This document shows, piece by piece, positions 52,201-62,300 of a DNA stretch of 64,000 nt. Under the pieces are notes generated by a model that ran no database searches, was not told the DNA's origin, and worked only from the letters and a program-made list of their open reading frames with translations. A program made the translations under genes and the position numbers. Position 1 is the stretch's first letter, and each line of letters opens with the position of its first letter. The DNA is from Chamaesiphon sp. 341R_metabat_111 (lineage in GTDB: Bacteria; Cyanobacteriota; Cyanobacteriia; Cyanobacteriales; Chamaesiphonaceae): the NCBI GenBank assembly GCA_025351825.1, contig JANXVE010000023.1, positions 29,739-93,738 on the forward strand, in the 5' to 3' direction.

Positions 52201-54117
52201 ATGAACTCCGAACAACCGCTAGCTCCGTCACCGCTCAACTTAGCCCCTCCCAAAAAGGCAAACCAACTCCAGTCATTTCTCCAAAAAAATCTAATCGGTA
52301 CAATCATCATTTCAACTTGCGTCAACTTGGGTTTGACAGGTGCAGCAACTTGGAGTGTATCGAATATTTCCCAACAGTTGGAAATCAATGTTTCTAAGCA
52401 AGACCGTCAACAAGAACTAAATAGTAAAGTTATCTACTTGGATGAAGTTCTCACGATGTCAGCACTGATGTATACAAACACTGGGCAACAGGAATGGGAA
52501 AAACGCTATGGTGAAGCCGCGCCAGCATTTGATAAGATTTTTGCTGAATTCACGAAGAATATAACTCAGTCTGCCGGCATGAAAGCAGCTAGTAAAAAGC
52601 TGTTTGAGATGGAGGATGCAGCTTTTAAATTGACAAAACAGGGGAAATTAAAGGAAGCCTCACTGCTACTGGTAAATTCTGAGTACAAGGCAAACAAAAA
52701 AATTCAGAATGATGAATTTGGTATCTTAGCTACCAAGATTAGAACTATTTCTGAAAACCAAATTAAAGCGGATCGTCAATCACTGTCAGACGCGATTCTG
52801 TTAGAAATTCTTAGTCTATGTCTGTTTGTGGCGACTGGCTCTTTGGTTATACTGACCGTTAGAAGCTATATTCTCGATCGAGAACAAGCCCAACAGTCCC
52901 TGCAAAAATTCCAAACCAATCTACTGGGATTGAATGCCGAACTAGAGCAAGAATCCCAGCTTCGGGCGGTACAACAGGAGCGAATCGTTCAAGAAAGTGA
53001 CACGCTCCAAGCAGATATTGGTCATATTCTGGATGTGGTAAGTTTTCTGGAAGACGGCAACTTGACCGTCCAAGCGGATGTCAACGAACGATCGACTGGA
53101 CTGATTTCCGATACGCTCAATCGCTTGATTGAGTCGCTACACCAGATTATTACTGTCGTAGTATCTAGTGCCGATCGAGTAGTTGATAGTGCTGGGGAAC
53201 TAGACCAGTTAGCTCTGAAAACAGCCAGTCAAGCCCAAAGCCAATCTCGATCGATCCAACAAATTGAGACTTTAATTGCTGAAGTTAACAGCCTCAGTAC
53301 CAATTCCCACGCTCAAGCATTGGCGACTACCGATGCTGTCCAGTTGGCGAAAGCGGCTGTGGGCAACGGTCAGCAAGAAATGAGTGCGATGGCTGATGGG
53401 ATTGCCTCGCTCCAACAGGGAACAGACCAAATTGTGCGGCGGGTAGAACGTCTGAATGAATTCGTAGAACTGGCGGCACAGTTTTCCAAAGATCAAAAGC
53501 GGGTAGCTGCATTGACTAGAGTACTAGCACTGAATGCTTCCCTACTCTCAACACGAGCAGTCAAGGAACAGGATCCCGCCCAGTTTGCGAGTCTAGCACA
53601 TGAATTTGAAACCATTGCCGATCGAGTTACCGAACTATCTGAAGACAACAATACTAGTCTGGTTTCGCTCCAGCATCGCACCAACCAGATTCAAACTGTA
53701 ACTTCTGGTCTGAATCAAGACGTTGCCGACATCAATCAGCTCGTCAAAAAGTTCACCGATGAAATGGGTAAGTCCCGTCAAGCCTTCACCAATATTCAGC
53801 TCGTGACCGACCAGGTGGCGATCGTGGGCGAACAAGTGAGTACTTCTAGCCAAGACATCATCCGCGCAGTTAGTGACACCCTCGCGGCGATTCAGTCGAT
53901 CGGGATCATCGCTCAAAACACCGAACAGCAAGCAACAGTCACCCGCGAACAGATTCGATCGATGGGTAGTCTAGCGCAGAATCTGCTCGAACGAGTAGAG
54001 TTTTTCCAACTGAACGATGAAACGCCTGCGGTGACTGCGAAATTCTCACCTCCCGCCGATTCAACAGTTGTCAAGAATCCTGAAGCAGTGTATGCCTTGT
54101 TGCAAGCTCAGATTTAG
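52201..54117 (+). CDS. MCP-like signal transducer 2 (paralogue)
   Basis: 638 residues, ATG at 52201. Same plan as the previous protein: TM1 IIISTCVNLGLTGAATWSVS, extracytoplasmic helical region, TM2 near EILSLCLFVATGSLVILTV, HAMP (VVSFLEDGNLTVQADVNERS). The signalling tip is further diverged (TRVLALNASLLSTRAVKEQD). The transmembrane start is nearly identical to that of the paralogue, and the N-terminal cytoplasmic segment is longer. Probably both couple to the CheW and CheA of this cluster and sense different ligands. Confidence 0.85.
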   Translation: MNSEQPLAPSPLNLAPPKKANQLQSFLQKNLIGTIIISTCVNLGLTGAATWSVSNISQQLEINVSKQDRQQELNSKVIYLDEVLTMSALMYTNTGQQEWEKRYGEAAPAFDKIFAEFTKNITQSAGMKAASKKLFEMEDAAFKLTKQGKLKEASLLLVNSEYKANKKIQNDEFGILATKIRTISENQIKADRQSLSDAILLEILSLCLFVATGSLVILTVRSYILDREQAQQSLQKFQTNLLGLNAELEQESQLRAVQQERIVQESDTLQADIGHILDVVSFLEDGNLTVQADVNERSTGLISDTLNRLIESLHQIITVVVSSADRVVDSAGELDQLALKTASQAQSQSRSIQQIETLIAEVNSLSTNSHAQALATTDAVQLAKAAVGNGQQEMSAMADGIASLQQGTDQIVRRVERLNEFVELAAQFSKDQKRVAALTRVLALNASLLSTRAVKEQDPAQFASLAHEFETIADRVTELSEDNNTSLVSLQHRTNQIQTVTSGLNQDVADINQLVKKFTDEMGKSRQAFTNIQLVTDQVAIVGEQVSTSSQDIIRAVSDTLAAIQSIGIIAQNTEQQATVTREQIRSMGSLAQNLLERVEFFQLNDETPAVTAKFSPPADSTVVKNPEAVYALLQAQI

Positions 54118-54168
54118 GAACTAGTTTTCGGCGAAGATCTTTACCCCACCCCAACCCTCCAACTCTCC

Positions 54169-57100
54169 ATGAAAACTCCCGACAATTTAGCCAAAGTGCA
54201 ATTACAGCAAGAGTTGCGGGAGATGTTTCTCATCGATACCCAGCAACAGCTAGAGACTTACTTTGATATTATCCAGCGATTGACTCCAGAGTCATGGACT
54301 GGTGATATTCAGTCGATTTATCGTGCCATTCATACGATCAAAGGTGGCGCGGTCACAGTTGACGCGGATAGTATGTTGCATGGGGCAATGGTCTTAGAAG
54401 ATCTACTATCGGATTTGCGGTACCTGGAAGTAGCACCGCCACTAGGTGATGGTAAATTGAGCCAGATGCTATTGGAAGCTGGGGAGCTGCTGGCTAGTTG
54501 TCTGGAAATTGATGGTGATGAGGCAAGATTAGGTAGCGATGGCGCACGACTTCAATTAACGCTTCAGAGACTGCAAATCCTGCATACGCAGGTTAAGGAG
54601 CAGTATTTGCCAGAATGGAATGAGATGAAGCAAGTTCATCAGGAATTTGCCGAGCAGGGTTTTGAGCTGGTTGTGTTGGATCTGGAAATGGAGCTGGCAA
54701 ACATGCCTGCACAGGGTGCGGTACCTGCAAATATTATCGCCACGGCTCAAGCGACGATCGCCCAACTGACGCAAATTGGGGTCGAGTTGGAATTAACGGC
54801 GGGGTGGCTGCTGCTCATCGCAGGTTGCGATCGATTGCTCGGCAATCCCGATAGTCAATTGTGGCGCGCGCTATGGTTGCCATATTTTGAGGTATTAAAA
54901 GCTTGTGTCAAAAATAGCGGCGAGATTAGTCCGGCGGAAATCGATCGGTTGGATGTCCTAGTAGCTACAGCAATCAGCTCAACAGCTTCGATCGATTTTA
55001 AGCTAGGATCGGATCGAAATACTTTCACTAGCAGTGATGAATCGATCGCTAGTGTACCTGAAGATTTATCGGGTTTATTGGATGATTTCTGTTTAGATGA
55101 GGAAAGTGACTCACCAGTCGATCCTGTTGAAGTTGTCACCAATTTAGATCTGTCAGATTTATTAGATGATTTCTTCATTAATGAGGAGATATCTGTAACT
55201 AGCCAGGAAAGTACTGAATCGAATCATCGATCGATTGAGGTTGCCACAGTTGAAGTTGCTGACGATCCGGATTTACCAGACTTATTAGATGATTTCTTTC
55301 TCAATGAAAGTGTTGAGATTGATTTCGAGGAACCAATTGAACAAGATTTAATTCAGTCTCAAATTTCAGATCTGACCGATACATTTGCTAGTTTTATCAG
55401 TGAAGAAATCGATGATTTTGCCGAACTAGACGGGCTGGATGAGCTTGAACTAATTGCCTTAATTGGAAATGCAACCGTAGCTGCGGCTGAATCAGCTCCA
55501 ACCGAACCAGTCAGCTCACAAGTAGCTCCAGCACAGTCATTGGCATTGCCTGTCGCTACCACTCCAGTGGAAGTCAAACGGGTTATTTCCATTCCTGTTC
55601 CCCTCGAACGACTCGATCGATCGGCGCAACAAGTCGTAGATACGCTCCTGACAGCACGAGCAGTGCGAAACGTTTCTAGTCGGCTCCAACTCCAATTGAC
55701 TCAGTTGAACGTTCTGACCCAAGAGAGTTCCCAATTTGTGACCAAATTGCGCCAACTTCAGGATGATTATGCCTTACTTCGCAGTCTCAATGACAATCGA
55801 GACTCCAGTAATAATGTCACTACCGAACGCTATCGTCAAGGCTATACGACGATCGTCAGACTGCTGGAAAATATCCTGCGGATGTCCGAACTCGGTCAAG
55901 AAATTGAGACAGCAAGTTATCAAAACCGTCATAATCTCGAAGATCTCGATCGCAGTATCATGCGGCTCAAAGATGGGATCGAAACCAGTCGTCTGGTACC
56001 ATTTCGGAACCTCACTGCCCGCGCCAAAGCCATCCTCCGCGATCTGACCAATCGTTATGGCAAGCCAGCCGAACTGATCGTCAAAAACGAGCAAGTAGAA
56101 CTAGATGCGGGCATCGTCCAACAGCTTGAGCCAGCTCTACTGCACCTGCTCCGAAATGCCTACGATCATGGCTTGGAGCTGACTCCACAGCGATTGGCTG
56201 CGGGTAAACCAGCCCTGGGTAAGATCGCTGTTTCGCTCCAGCGACAGGGCAATCTCTATCGACTGGAAGTTGAAGATGATGGTGGCGGAATCGATGCTGA
56301 GGCGATCGGTACAATTGCCAAATCGAAGGGGTTTGCGATCGATAGTACCCTTACCAGCAGCGAATTATTAGCCGTTCTGTGTCAACCAGGATTTAGCTCT
56401 AGTAGCAGCGTCAGCGAAGTATCTGGGCGCGGTGTCGGCATGGATGTCGTCGTCGCCCAGCTTGCCACAATTGGCGGTAAATTGAGCTTAGAGACCAAGA
56501 TTGGGCATGGCACTAAGTTTACGATCGAAGTGCCCGCGCCACAGTTGCTAGTTCCCTGCGTGCTCTTCCAAGTCGGTGAGCGCACAGTTGCTTTCCCCAC
56601 CGAAGAAGTGCTGGAAACTGCGCTCTTGAGTTCGATGTCTGCCCAACTCTCTAACGATGATGAAGTTGGGATGTGTACCTGGACACTCACCACCGCACGC
56701 GGTAATGTTGCAGGTTTTGACCTCGCTAACTACTGGCAATTTTCCCAGAGATCGCTCCCCGATACTGCCGTGTGCATTCGGACTCGCCTGGGTGATAATG
56801 GTCGAGAGATTTGGTCGATCGCTGACGATCTATTAGGTCAATCAGAACTGCTGATTAATCCCCTGCCTCGCCCCCTAATTGCACCTGTGGGATTACTCGG
56901 AGTCAGCCTCCAGTCTGATGGACGATTGATTTCGATTCTCGATCCGATCGCCCTGACAACTAGACTTTCAACTAATACCGACCGATCGGATGACTATGGT
57001 GCCAACACCTTTGCTGTCGAACAAGCCAAGCCATCTGCACCCACGATCCTGATCGTCGATGATGCCGCCCTAATGCGCCGCCGATTTGAAGCTAGTCTAA

Positions 57101-57411
57101 ATACCTGTGGATTTATCACCCACACTTGCAACGATGGACTAGAAGCCTTGAATTGGTTGCAAACCAATCCCCTGCCAGATTTGATGATTACCGATGTAGA
57201 AATGCCCAATATGGACGGCTTTACGTTGATCGATCGAGCGCGCCAAAGTAACATCCAGATCCCGATTCTCGTTGTCTCCTCCCGACTATCTGAGGAATGG
57301 GGCAAGGAGGCGCGGCGACTGGGAGCTACCGACTATCTCAACAAGGGTTTCTCTACTCCCGAACTGATCGAAAAAGTCAATCTGCTACTGGGATTATTAG
57401 TCAAGATTTAG
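54169..57411 (+). CDS. cheA: CheA-type histidine kinase with C-terminal receiver (PixL/PilL-like)
   Basis: 1080 residues. One HPt domain with His55 in YRAIHTIKGGAVTVDADS. An acidic linker (about 290-440) contains three copies of LxDLLDDFFxNE. The dimerisation and ATPase domains follow (about 530-800; LLHLLRNAYDHGLELTPQ, VEDDGGGIDAE, SGRGVGMDVV, GHGTKFTIE). A CheW-like domain comes next, and a receiver domain ends the protein (about 955-1075; LIVDDAALMRRRF, MITDVEMPNMDGF, LNKGF). One HPt only, in contrast to long PilL proteins with several. Last gene of the cluster, 51 bases after MCP 2. Confidence 0.92.
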   Translation: MKTPDNLAKVQLQQELREMFLIDTQQQLETYFDIIQRLTPESWTGDIQSIYRAIHTIKGGAVTVDADSMLHGAMVLEDLLSDLRYLEVAPPLGDGKLSQMLLEAGELLASCLEIDGDEARLGSDGARLQLTLQRLQILHTQVKEQYLPEWNEMKQVHQEFAEQGFELVVLDLEMELANMPAQGAVPANIIATAQATIAQLTQIGVELELTAGWLLLIAGCDRLLGNPDSQLWRALWLPYFEVLKACVKNSGEISPAEIDRLDVLVATAISSTASIDFKLGSDRNTFTSSDESIASVPEDLSGLLDDFCLDEESDSPVDPVEVVTNLDLSDLLDDFFINEEISVTSQESTESNHRSIEVATVEVADDPDLPDLLDDFFLNESVEIDFEEPIEQDLIQSQISDLTDTFASFISEEIDDFAELDGLDELELIALIGNATVAAAESAPTEPVSSQVAPAQSLALPVATTPVEVKRVISIPVPLERLDRSAQQVVDTLLTARAVRNVSSRLQLQLTQLNVLTQESSQFVTKLRQLQDDYALLRSLNDNRDSSNNVTTERYRQGYTTIVRLLENILRMSELGQEIETASYQNRHNLEDLDRSIMRLKDGIETSRLVPFRNLTARAKAILRDLTNRYGKPAELIVKNEQVELDAGIVQQLEPALLHLLRNAYDHGLELTPQRLAAGKPALGKIAVSLQRQGNLYRLEVEDDGGGIDAEAIGTIAKSKGFAIDSTLTSSELLAVLCQPGFSSSSSVSEVSGRGVGMDVVVAQLATIGGKLSLETKIGHGTKFTIEVPAPQLLVPCVLFQVGERTVAFPTEEVLETALLSSMSAQLSNDDEVGMCTWTLTTARGNVAGFDLANYWQFSQRSLPDTAVCIRTRLGDNGREIWSIADDLLGQSELLINPLPRPLIAPVGLLGVSLQSDGRLISILDPIALTTRLSTNTDRSDDYGANTFAVEQAKPSAPTILIVDDAALMRRRFEASLNTCGFITHTCNDGLEALNWLQTNPLPDLMITDVEMPNMDGFTLIDRARQSNIQIPILVVSSRLSEEWGKEARRLGATDYLNKGFSTPELIEKVNLLLGLLVKI

Positions 57412-57460
57412 TTAACCTCACATCTTGCACCAGTTTGAAAATACTGGTGCTAACCGTAGC

Positions 57461-57523
57461 AGGGTACCCATTAAGAGCACCCCTACGCAATTGAACTGTA
57501 GGGATGCCCTTAATGGGTACCCT
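57461..57523. repeat. 26-bp inverted repeat with two mismatches
   Basis: Arms begin AGGGTACCCATTAAG and close around the loop GCAATTGAACT. It lies 49 bases after the stop of cheA and may serve as its terminator. The GGGTACC core also occurs singly near 50257 and 58487. Confidence 0.75.
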
Positions 57524-57570
57524 AGATCTACGCTTAACAATGGTCTGTATGTATTGGTGATTGAGTTAAT

Positions 57571-57673
57571 ATAGCAACCGCCATATCGGTTAGGACACAA
57601 ACCGACTTTTTGGAAAAGTCGGGTTTGTAGCTAGCACTAATCTTATTGCCCTAATCGCCTTGGCGGTTGCTAT
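57571..57673. repeat. Palindromic interspersed element, copy B
   Basis: Perfect 12-bp outer arms ATAGCAACCGCC / GGCGGTTGCTAT and an inner stem CCGACTTTT / AAAAGTCGG. Related to 35884-35990 through the shared GGACACAAAC and AAGTCGGGTTTGT blocks. Confidence 0.8.
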
Positions 57674-57723
57674 CCATCTCAAATTTCCCCGCTCCCCGCT
57701 CCCCCCTTTTCCAACATAGATCG

Positions 57724-58380
57724 TTATCGTAACTTCGGACAAGCAGCCGAACGTGCCGATCCGCCCTGCTCCAAACAGGGCTGTTGATAGGCATCATCAA
57801 CTTCTGGAAGCGGTGGAATTTGACCGAAAATCATTTGGCAACTGAGATCTTCAAACTTGGGTTTCATCGTCAGGGGGATCCCAAACTTTTCGGTAAAAAA
57901 CTCTTGCGTCGGTACTTTACACATATTCACGCACATGCCCACACAACCACTATCGGCAAGATAACGGCATTTTTTAATCTGGACTGCCGATGGTTGCGAT
58001 CGAACTGTTCCATCCGGCAAGTCTATCTCGGTTTCGACGACCTCACAAGGCCCCACCAGCCAGCCAAACATCCGCGCCGCAAACCAGGCATTCAGGACGC
58101 AGACTAGCCGCGTCGGGGCAAAGAATGTCCGAATTGCCCAGGTGACTGGAACGGGTATGAAAGATTGCAAGATCCGCGCCACAACGATCTGCTGTTGCTG
58201 GGCATTCCGCCCCTGCATGATTTGTTTTGACAGATCTACTACGCCACTATAGCCACTCAATTTAGTGCCTGTACCCAATGCTTGGGACATTTTATAGGAA
58301 AATAGCCAGATGAATAATCGATCGAGTAAGTTGTCGTTGTATTCGTCTGTGACAATAGTTGGTACGGCTTTTTGCTGCAT
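57724..58380 (-). CDS. D27-like carotenoid isomerase homologue (DUF4033)
   Basis: 218 residues from ATG 58380. The C-terminal DUF4033 domain has the Cys-rich core KKCRYLADSGCVGMCVNMCK, VPTQEFFTEKFGIPLTMKP and FEDLSCQMIFGQIPP. In plants D27 converts all-trans to 9-cis beta-carotene for strigolactone synthesis, using iron; in cyanobacteria the role is not established, but carotenoid isomerisation is likely. The N-terminal part is helical and may contact membrane. It is the only carotenoid-related gene in the window and is next to the hli genes. Confidence 0.87.
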   Translation of the reverse strand: MQQKAVPTIVTDEYNDNLLDRLFIWLFSYKMSQALGTGTKLSGYSGVVDLSKQIMQGRNAQQQQIVVARILQSFIPVPVTWAIRTFFAPTRLVCVLNAWFAARMFGWLVGPCEVVETEIDLPDGTVRSQPSAVQIKKCRYLADSGCVGMCVNMCKVPTQEFFTEKFGIPLTMKPKFEDLSCQMIFGQIPPLPEVDDAYQQPCLEQGGSARSAACPKLR

Positions 58381-58534
58381 AGCTGTTCTCAAATTGGCGC
58401 GTCGAGAGTCACTCCTTCCGATTTTAACTATATTTCTCCCAAAGAGCGGGGGGTAAATTTACGGCGAACCTCACAAAAAAGCTGGGGGGTACCCAGCAGT
58501 AGTTTAAGTTGATTGATTGAGGCTGGAGCCAAAC

Positions 58535-58684
58535 TTACATCAAGCCGAGAAAGTGGACTACTCCTTGTCCAGTCACTAGCTCAGTGACAACAGCAGCTAC
58601 AAAACCAAGCATTGCCAGTCTTCCGTTCAAATTTTCGGCTGATGGATTGAAACCAAATCTTCCTTCTTCTTTCTTAGCTTGCAT
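58535..58684 (-). CDS. High-light-inducible protein (Hli), copy 1
   Basis: 49 residues: [40 protein letters not shown], then GVVHFLGLM. One transmembrane helix carries the chlorophyll-binding motif ExxNGRxAMxGF. Hli proteins protect photosystems by binding chlorophyll and carotenoid and dissipating energy, mainly under high light and during photosystem II assembly. Start ATG at 58684. It is the most diverged of three tandem copies. Confidence 0.93.
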   Translation of the reverse strand: MQAKKEEGRFGFNPSAENLNGRLAMLGFVAAVVTELVTGQGVVHFLGLM

Positions 58685-58790
58685 AGCTTCGACTCCAAAT
58701 AGTGTAAGTATCTATTAACGTTTATCTCAATTAAACGCAGCGAATAAGTGGCAAATTAATTACCTTTGCCTGATATTCGCAACTTTCAAT

Positions 58791-58940
58791 CTAGACTAAT
58801 CCGAGGAAATGCAATACGCCTTGTCCGGTAACTAACTCAGTGATTAGAGCAGCTACGAAGCCGAGCATTGCCATCCGTCCATTGAGATTTTCGGCAGAAG
58901 GTGTGAAACCAAATTTTGCTTCTTCTTTCTTAGCTTGCAT
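58791..58940 (-). CDS. High-light-inducible protein (Hli), copy 2
   Basis: 49 residues: [49 protein letters not shown]. Glu and Asn/Arg chlorophyll ligands are intact. It differs from copy 3 at only two residues. Located 106 bases from copy 1, with its own 5' region, so each copy may have its own promoter. Confidence 0.93.
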   Translation of the reverse strand: MQAKKEEAKFGFTPSAENLNGRMAMLGFVAALITELVTGQGVLHFLGLV

Positions 58941-59046
58941 GTTGACGACTCTGTTGGGGTAAAGGGTTGTGACTATGTATATAAATTAAAACTAACCAGT
59001 GAACCTCAAATTCAGCAAGTATATTCAACATACTTGCAGGATTTGA

Positions 59047-59196
59047 TTACACCAATCCGAGGAAGTGCAATACGCCTTGTCCAGTTACCAATTCTGTGAT
59101 CAACGCTGCAACAAAACCGATCATTGCTGCACGACCATTTAGGTTTTCTGCCGAAGGTGTGAAACCAAATTTTGCTTCTTCTTTTTTAGCTTGCAT
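59047..59196 (-). CDS. High-light-inducible protein (Hli), copy 3
   Basis: 49 residues: [49 protein letters not shown]. Same length and layout as copies 1 and 2. First in the tandem on the minus strand. Its upstream region (59197-59335) is shared with the divergent GH15-type gene. Confidence 0.93.
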   Translation of the reverse strand: MQAKKEEAKFGFTPSAENLNGRAAMIGFVAALITELVTGQGVLHFLGLV

Positions 59197-59374
59197 GTTT
59201 ATAACTCCGGTAGAGTAAAGATTTGTTACTGCCTATATAAACTAATGTAACGAATAAATTTAAAAATGGCAAGTATTTGGTATTGTCCGTAAACTCTTTA
59301 GTGATTAGGGATCTGTTCTGACGGCGTGAGCTGGGTTGAATCGGTTTCCAGTCATCATTTATCACTCACAGCAC

Positions 59375-62300
59375 ATGAACCGTTCTCAGCAGCTCGATCG
59401 ATACTACCACCAAATCCAGTCAATTATCCTGATTCGCCAAAATCCGATTACGGGATTGTTTCCGGCAAGTACGGCGATTACGGCGCATGGTGACTATACC
59501 GATGCGTGGGTGCGGGACAATGTATATACGATTCTGGCTGTGTGGGGATTAGCCTTGGCGTATCGCAAGGTGGATACACCGCCAGGGCGATTGTTTGAGC
59601 TGGAGCAAAGTGTGGTGAAGCTGATGCGGGGGCTGCTGTTTTGTATGCTGCGCCAAGCTGGGAAGGTAGAGCAGTTCAAACAGACGCAATCACCATTGGA
59701 CGCGCTCCACGCCAAGTACAATACTCAGACTGGCGATGTGGTGGTGGGGGATGATGAGTGGGGACATCTTCAGTTGGATGCAACGTCTTTATTTGTCCTG
59801 ATCTTGGCGCAGATGACAGCATCAGGGCTGCCAGTAGTTTTCACACTTGATGAGGTGAATTTTGTTCAGAATCTAGTCTACTATATCGGTCGGACTTATC
59901 GGACTCCCGATTTTGGGCTGTGGGAACGGGGGGATAAGATCAATCATGGTAGTGTCGAATTGAATGCTAGTTCGATCGGGATGGCCAAAGCCGCACTGGA
60001 AGCAATTAACGGGTTAGACTTATTTGGTGCGAGGGGTTCGCAGGCATCGGTGATTCATGTTCTCCCCGATGAGATTGCTCGGGCGCGGTTGACATTGGCT
60101 TCGCTCTTGCCGAGGGAGTCGAGTTCCAAGGAGACGGATGCAGCATTGTTGAGTGTGATTGGATTTCCCGCTTTTGCAGTCACAGATCCGCTGCTGGTAG
60201 CACGAACGCGGACAAAGATCGTCGAGAAGTTAGAGGGTAAATATGGGTGCAAAAGATTCTTGCGCGATGGACATCAAACGGTACTAGAAGACAGTACACG
60301 GCTGCACTATGAGCCGGAAGAATTGCTCAAATTTGAAGGGATTGAGTGTGAATGGCCGTTATTTTTTACCTATCTATATTTAGATGCTTTATTTAGTGGC
60401 GATGCTGTCGGGATCGAGAAGTATCGCAGCCTGTTAGCAGCGATAGCGGTGGATGTAGACGGCACTCAGTTGTTACCAGAATTGTATATTGTTCCCAGTG
60501 ATAAAATTGCTGCTGAGAGGCTCAATTCTCACTCTCAAATCCGAATTCCCAATGAAAATCTCCCCTTAGTCTGGGCGCAGAGTTTATATTTTCTAGGAGA
60601 GCTATTGTTCGACAAGTTTCTCGCACCTGGAGATCTAGATCCATTAGGGCGACATTTACAGATTGGCAATAAACGGCGGCGAACGGTCCAGATTGCGCTA
60701 ATTGCTGAAAATGAGGAGTTGCAATTACAATTAGCCGACTATGGCATCGCGACTCAAATCTCGGCACAGATCGATCCGATTCAAGTCCGACAATCGACAG
60801 AATTGGCGGCAGCCTATACTCAAATTGGTCGCAATGATAAACTAGGTCTAACGGGTCGCCCTGTCCGAAGATTGCGGAGCTTAACGACTTGTCGAATCTT
60901 TAATATTCGCGGCGAGACGATCGTATTTTTACCGACATTTTTAGATCGACAACAGTTTTACCTCACCCTCGACTACCATTTTCTCGTATCACAAATCAAG
61001 GCGGAAATTGCTTATATCAGTGAACAGTGGACACAGCTAGGTCGGCCAACAATGACATTGCTATTGACTAAATCATTGTTACAGGAAGGGCAAGATGAAT
61101 TTAAGAACAAACAATATTCATCGCCACTACTCGCACTGATTCATGAGTTCAAGCAAGGTAAGTGTAATGGTGTACCAATTCGATTGGGATATCTCAATCA
61201 ATTGCAGCTCACAGCAGGTGTCGAACGGATTGACTACCTCCATGAATTTGAATTCGATCGAGCTGTTGTCAGTACAGTAGCTCCTCAACACTATTATCTG
61301 ACCTATGCTGCCGATCGCAATCACCCCCTCACCAATACTCAAGAGTTCTTATTAGAAGCTGAAACTAACATTAAGCGATTGCTCACAGAGCTACGAGGAT
61401 CGGATAACTTGTATCAACAAATTGAGTTACTTCACACCTTAACTAAACTAGAAAGCTTAGACTTTAATACTGGATTTGGTGGTGCAGGCATTAAGGTAAC
61501 TGTCTCTGACTTACTCGACGAAGTTTACTTAAAAGCGGGCAGTTTTAACGATCGACCAGATTGGGCAATCGTGCGATATGCGGCAGGATTATTAGACAAG
61601 GTTGATGTTAGTTTGTCCGATGCCGTCACCGATATTTTGATTGGTGGTAAACAGCTTACAGTTGGCATGGCCTATAGTGAAGCAGCATTAATTGATGCGC
61701 CGATGTCCCATACTGAGATTGCGGAAAAGATCGACAAATTCTGTCGTGAAGATATTCGCGATCGAGTATTGACCCAAGAGATTATTATTTATCTGGGATT
61801 GCTCATCAAATCACAGCCAGCTTTAGTCAAAGGATTGCTAACATTGAGAGTTGGCTATCTGATTGTCTTATTAACGAGTGAACTAGTGATGGAGCTAAAA
61901 ATCACCCAAGATGAAGCATACGAAAAATTGATGGAACTCAGTCCTTTTGAAATTCAAACCAGGCTCCATCAAGTCCTAACTGATTATCAAGATTTAGGTG
62001 ATACGGTCTTTCAACAAGAATCCTTACATCTCAATCAACCGCAACAACAAATTGAATGGATTGTTAACCAAACAACCGAACGAGTTGACACACCTTCAAT
62101 TGACTGGCGATATCAACGCCGTAAAGATGGTGCGATCAATCGAGTCGATCGAGATTTTTATCCCAGCGTCTGGCGACTACTCGAACATTGCAAAGGATTG
62201 ACCATCGGCGATAAATTAGAAAAACGCAATCGGCTCGATAGTGAAATAATCTTGTCTGAAATGACCCCAGGTGAGAAGAACTTTGCTCTAAGAATCGAAC

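Larger units (their letters stand above)
57412..57723. other. Intergenic region with two palindromic repeats
   Basis: 312 bases between CheA and the D27-like gene, which converge. Holds the elements 57461-57523 and 57571-57673, listed separately. No gene seen. Confidence 0.5.
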
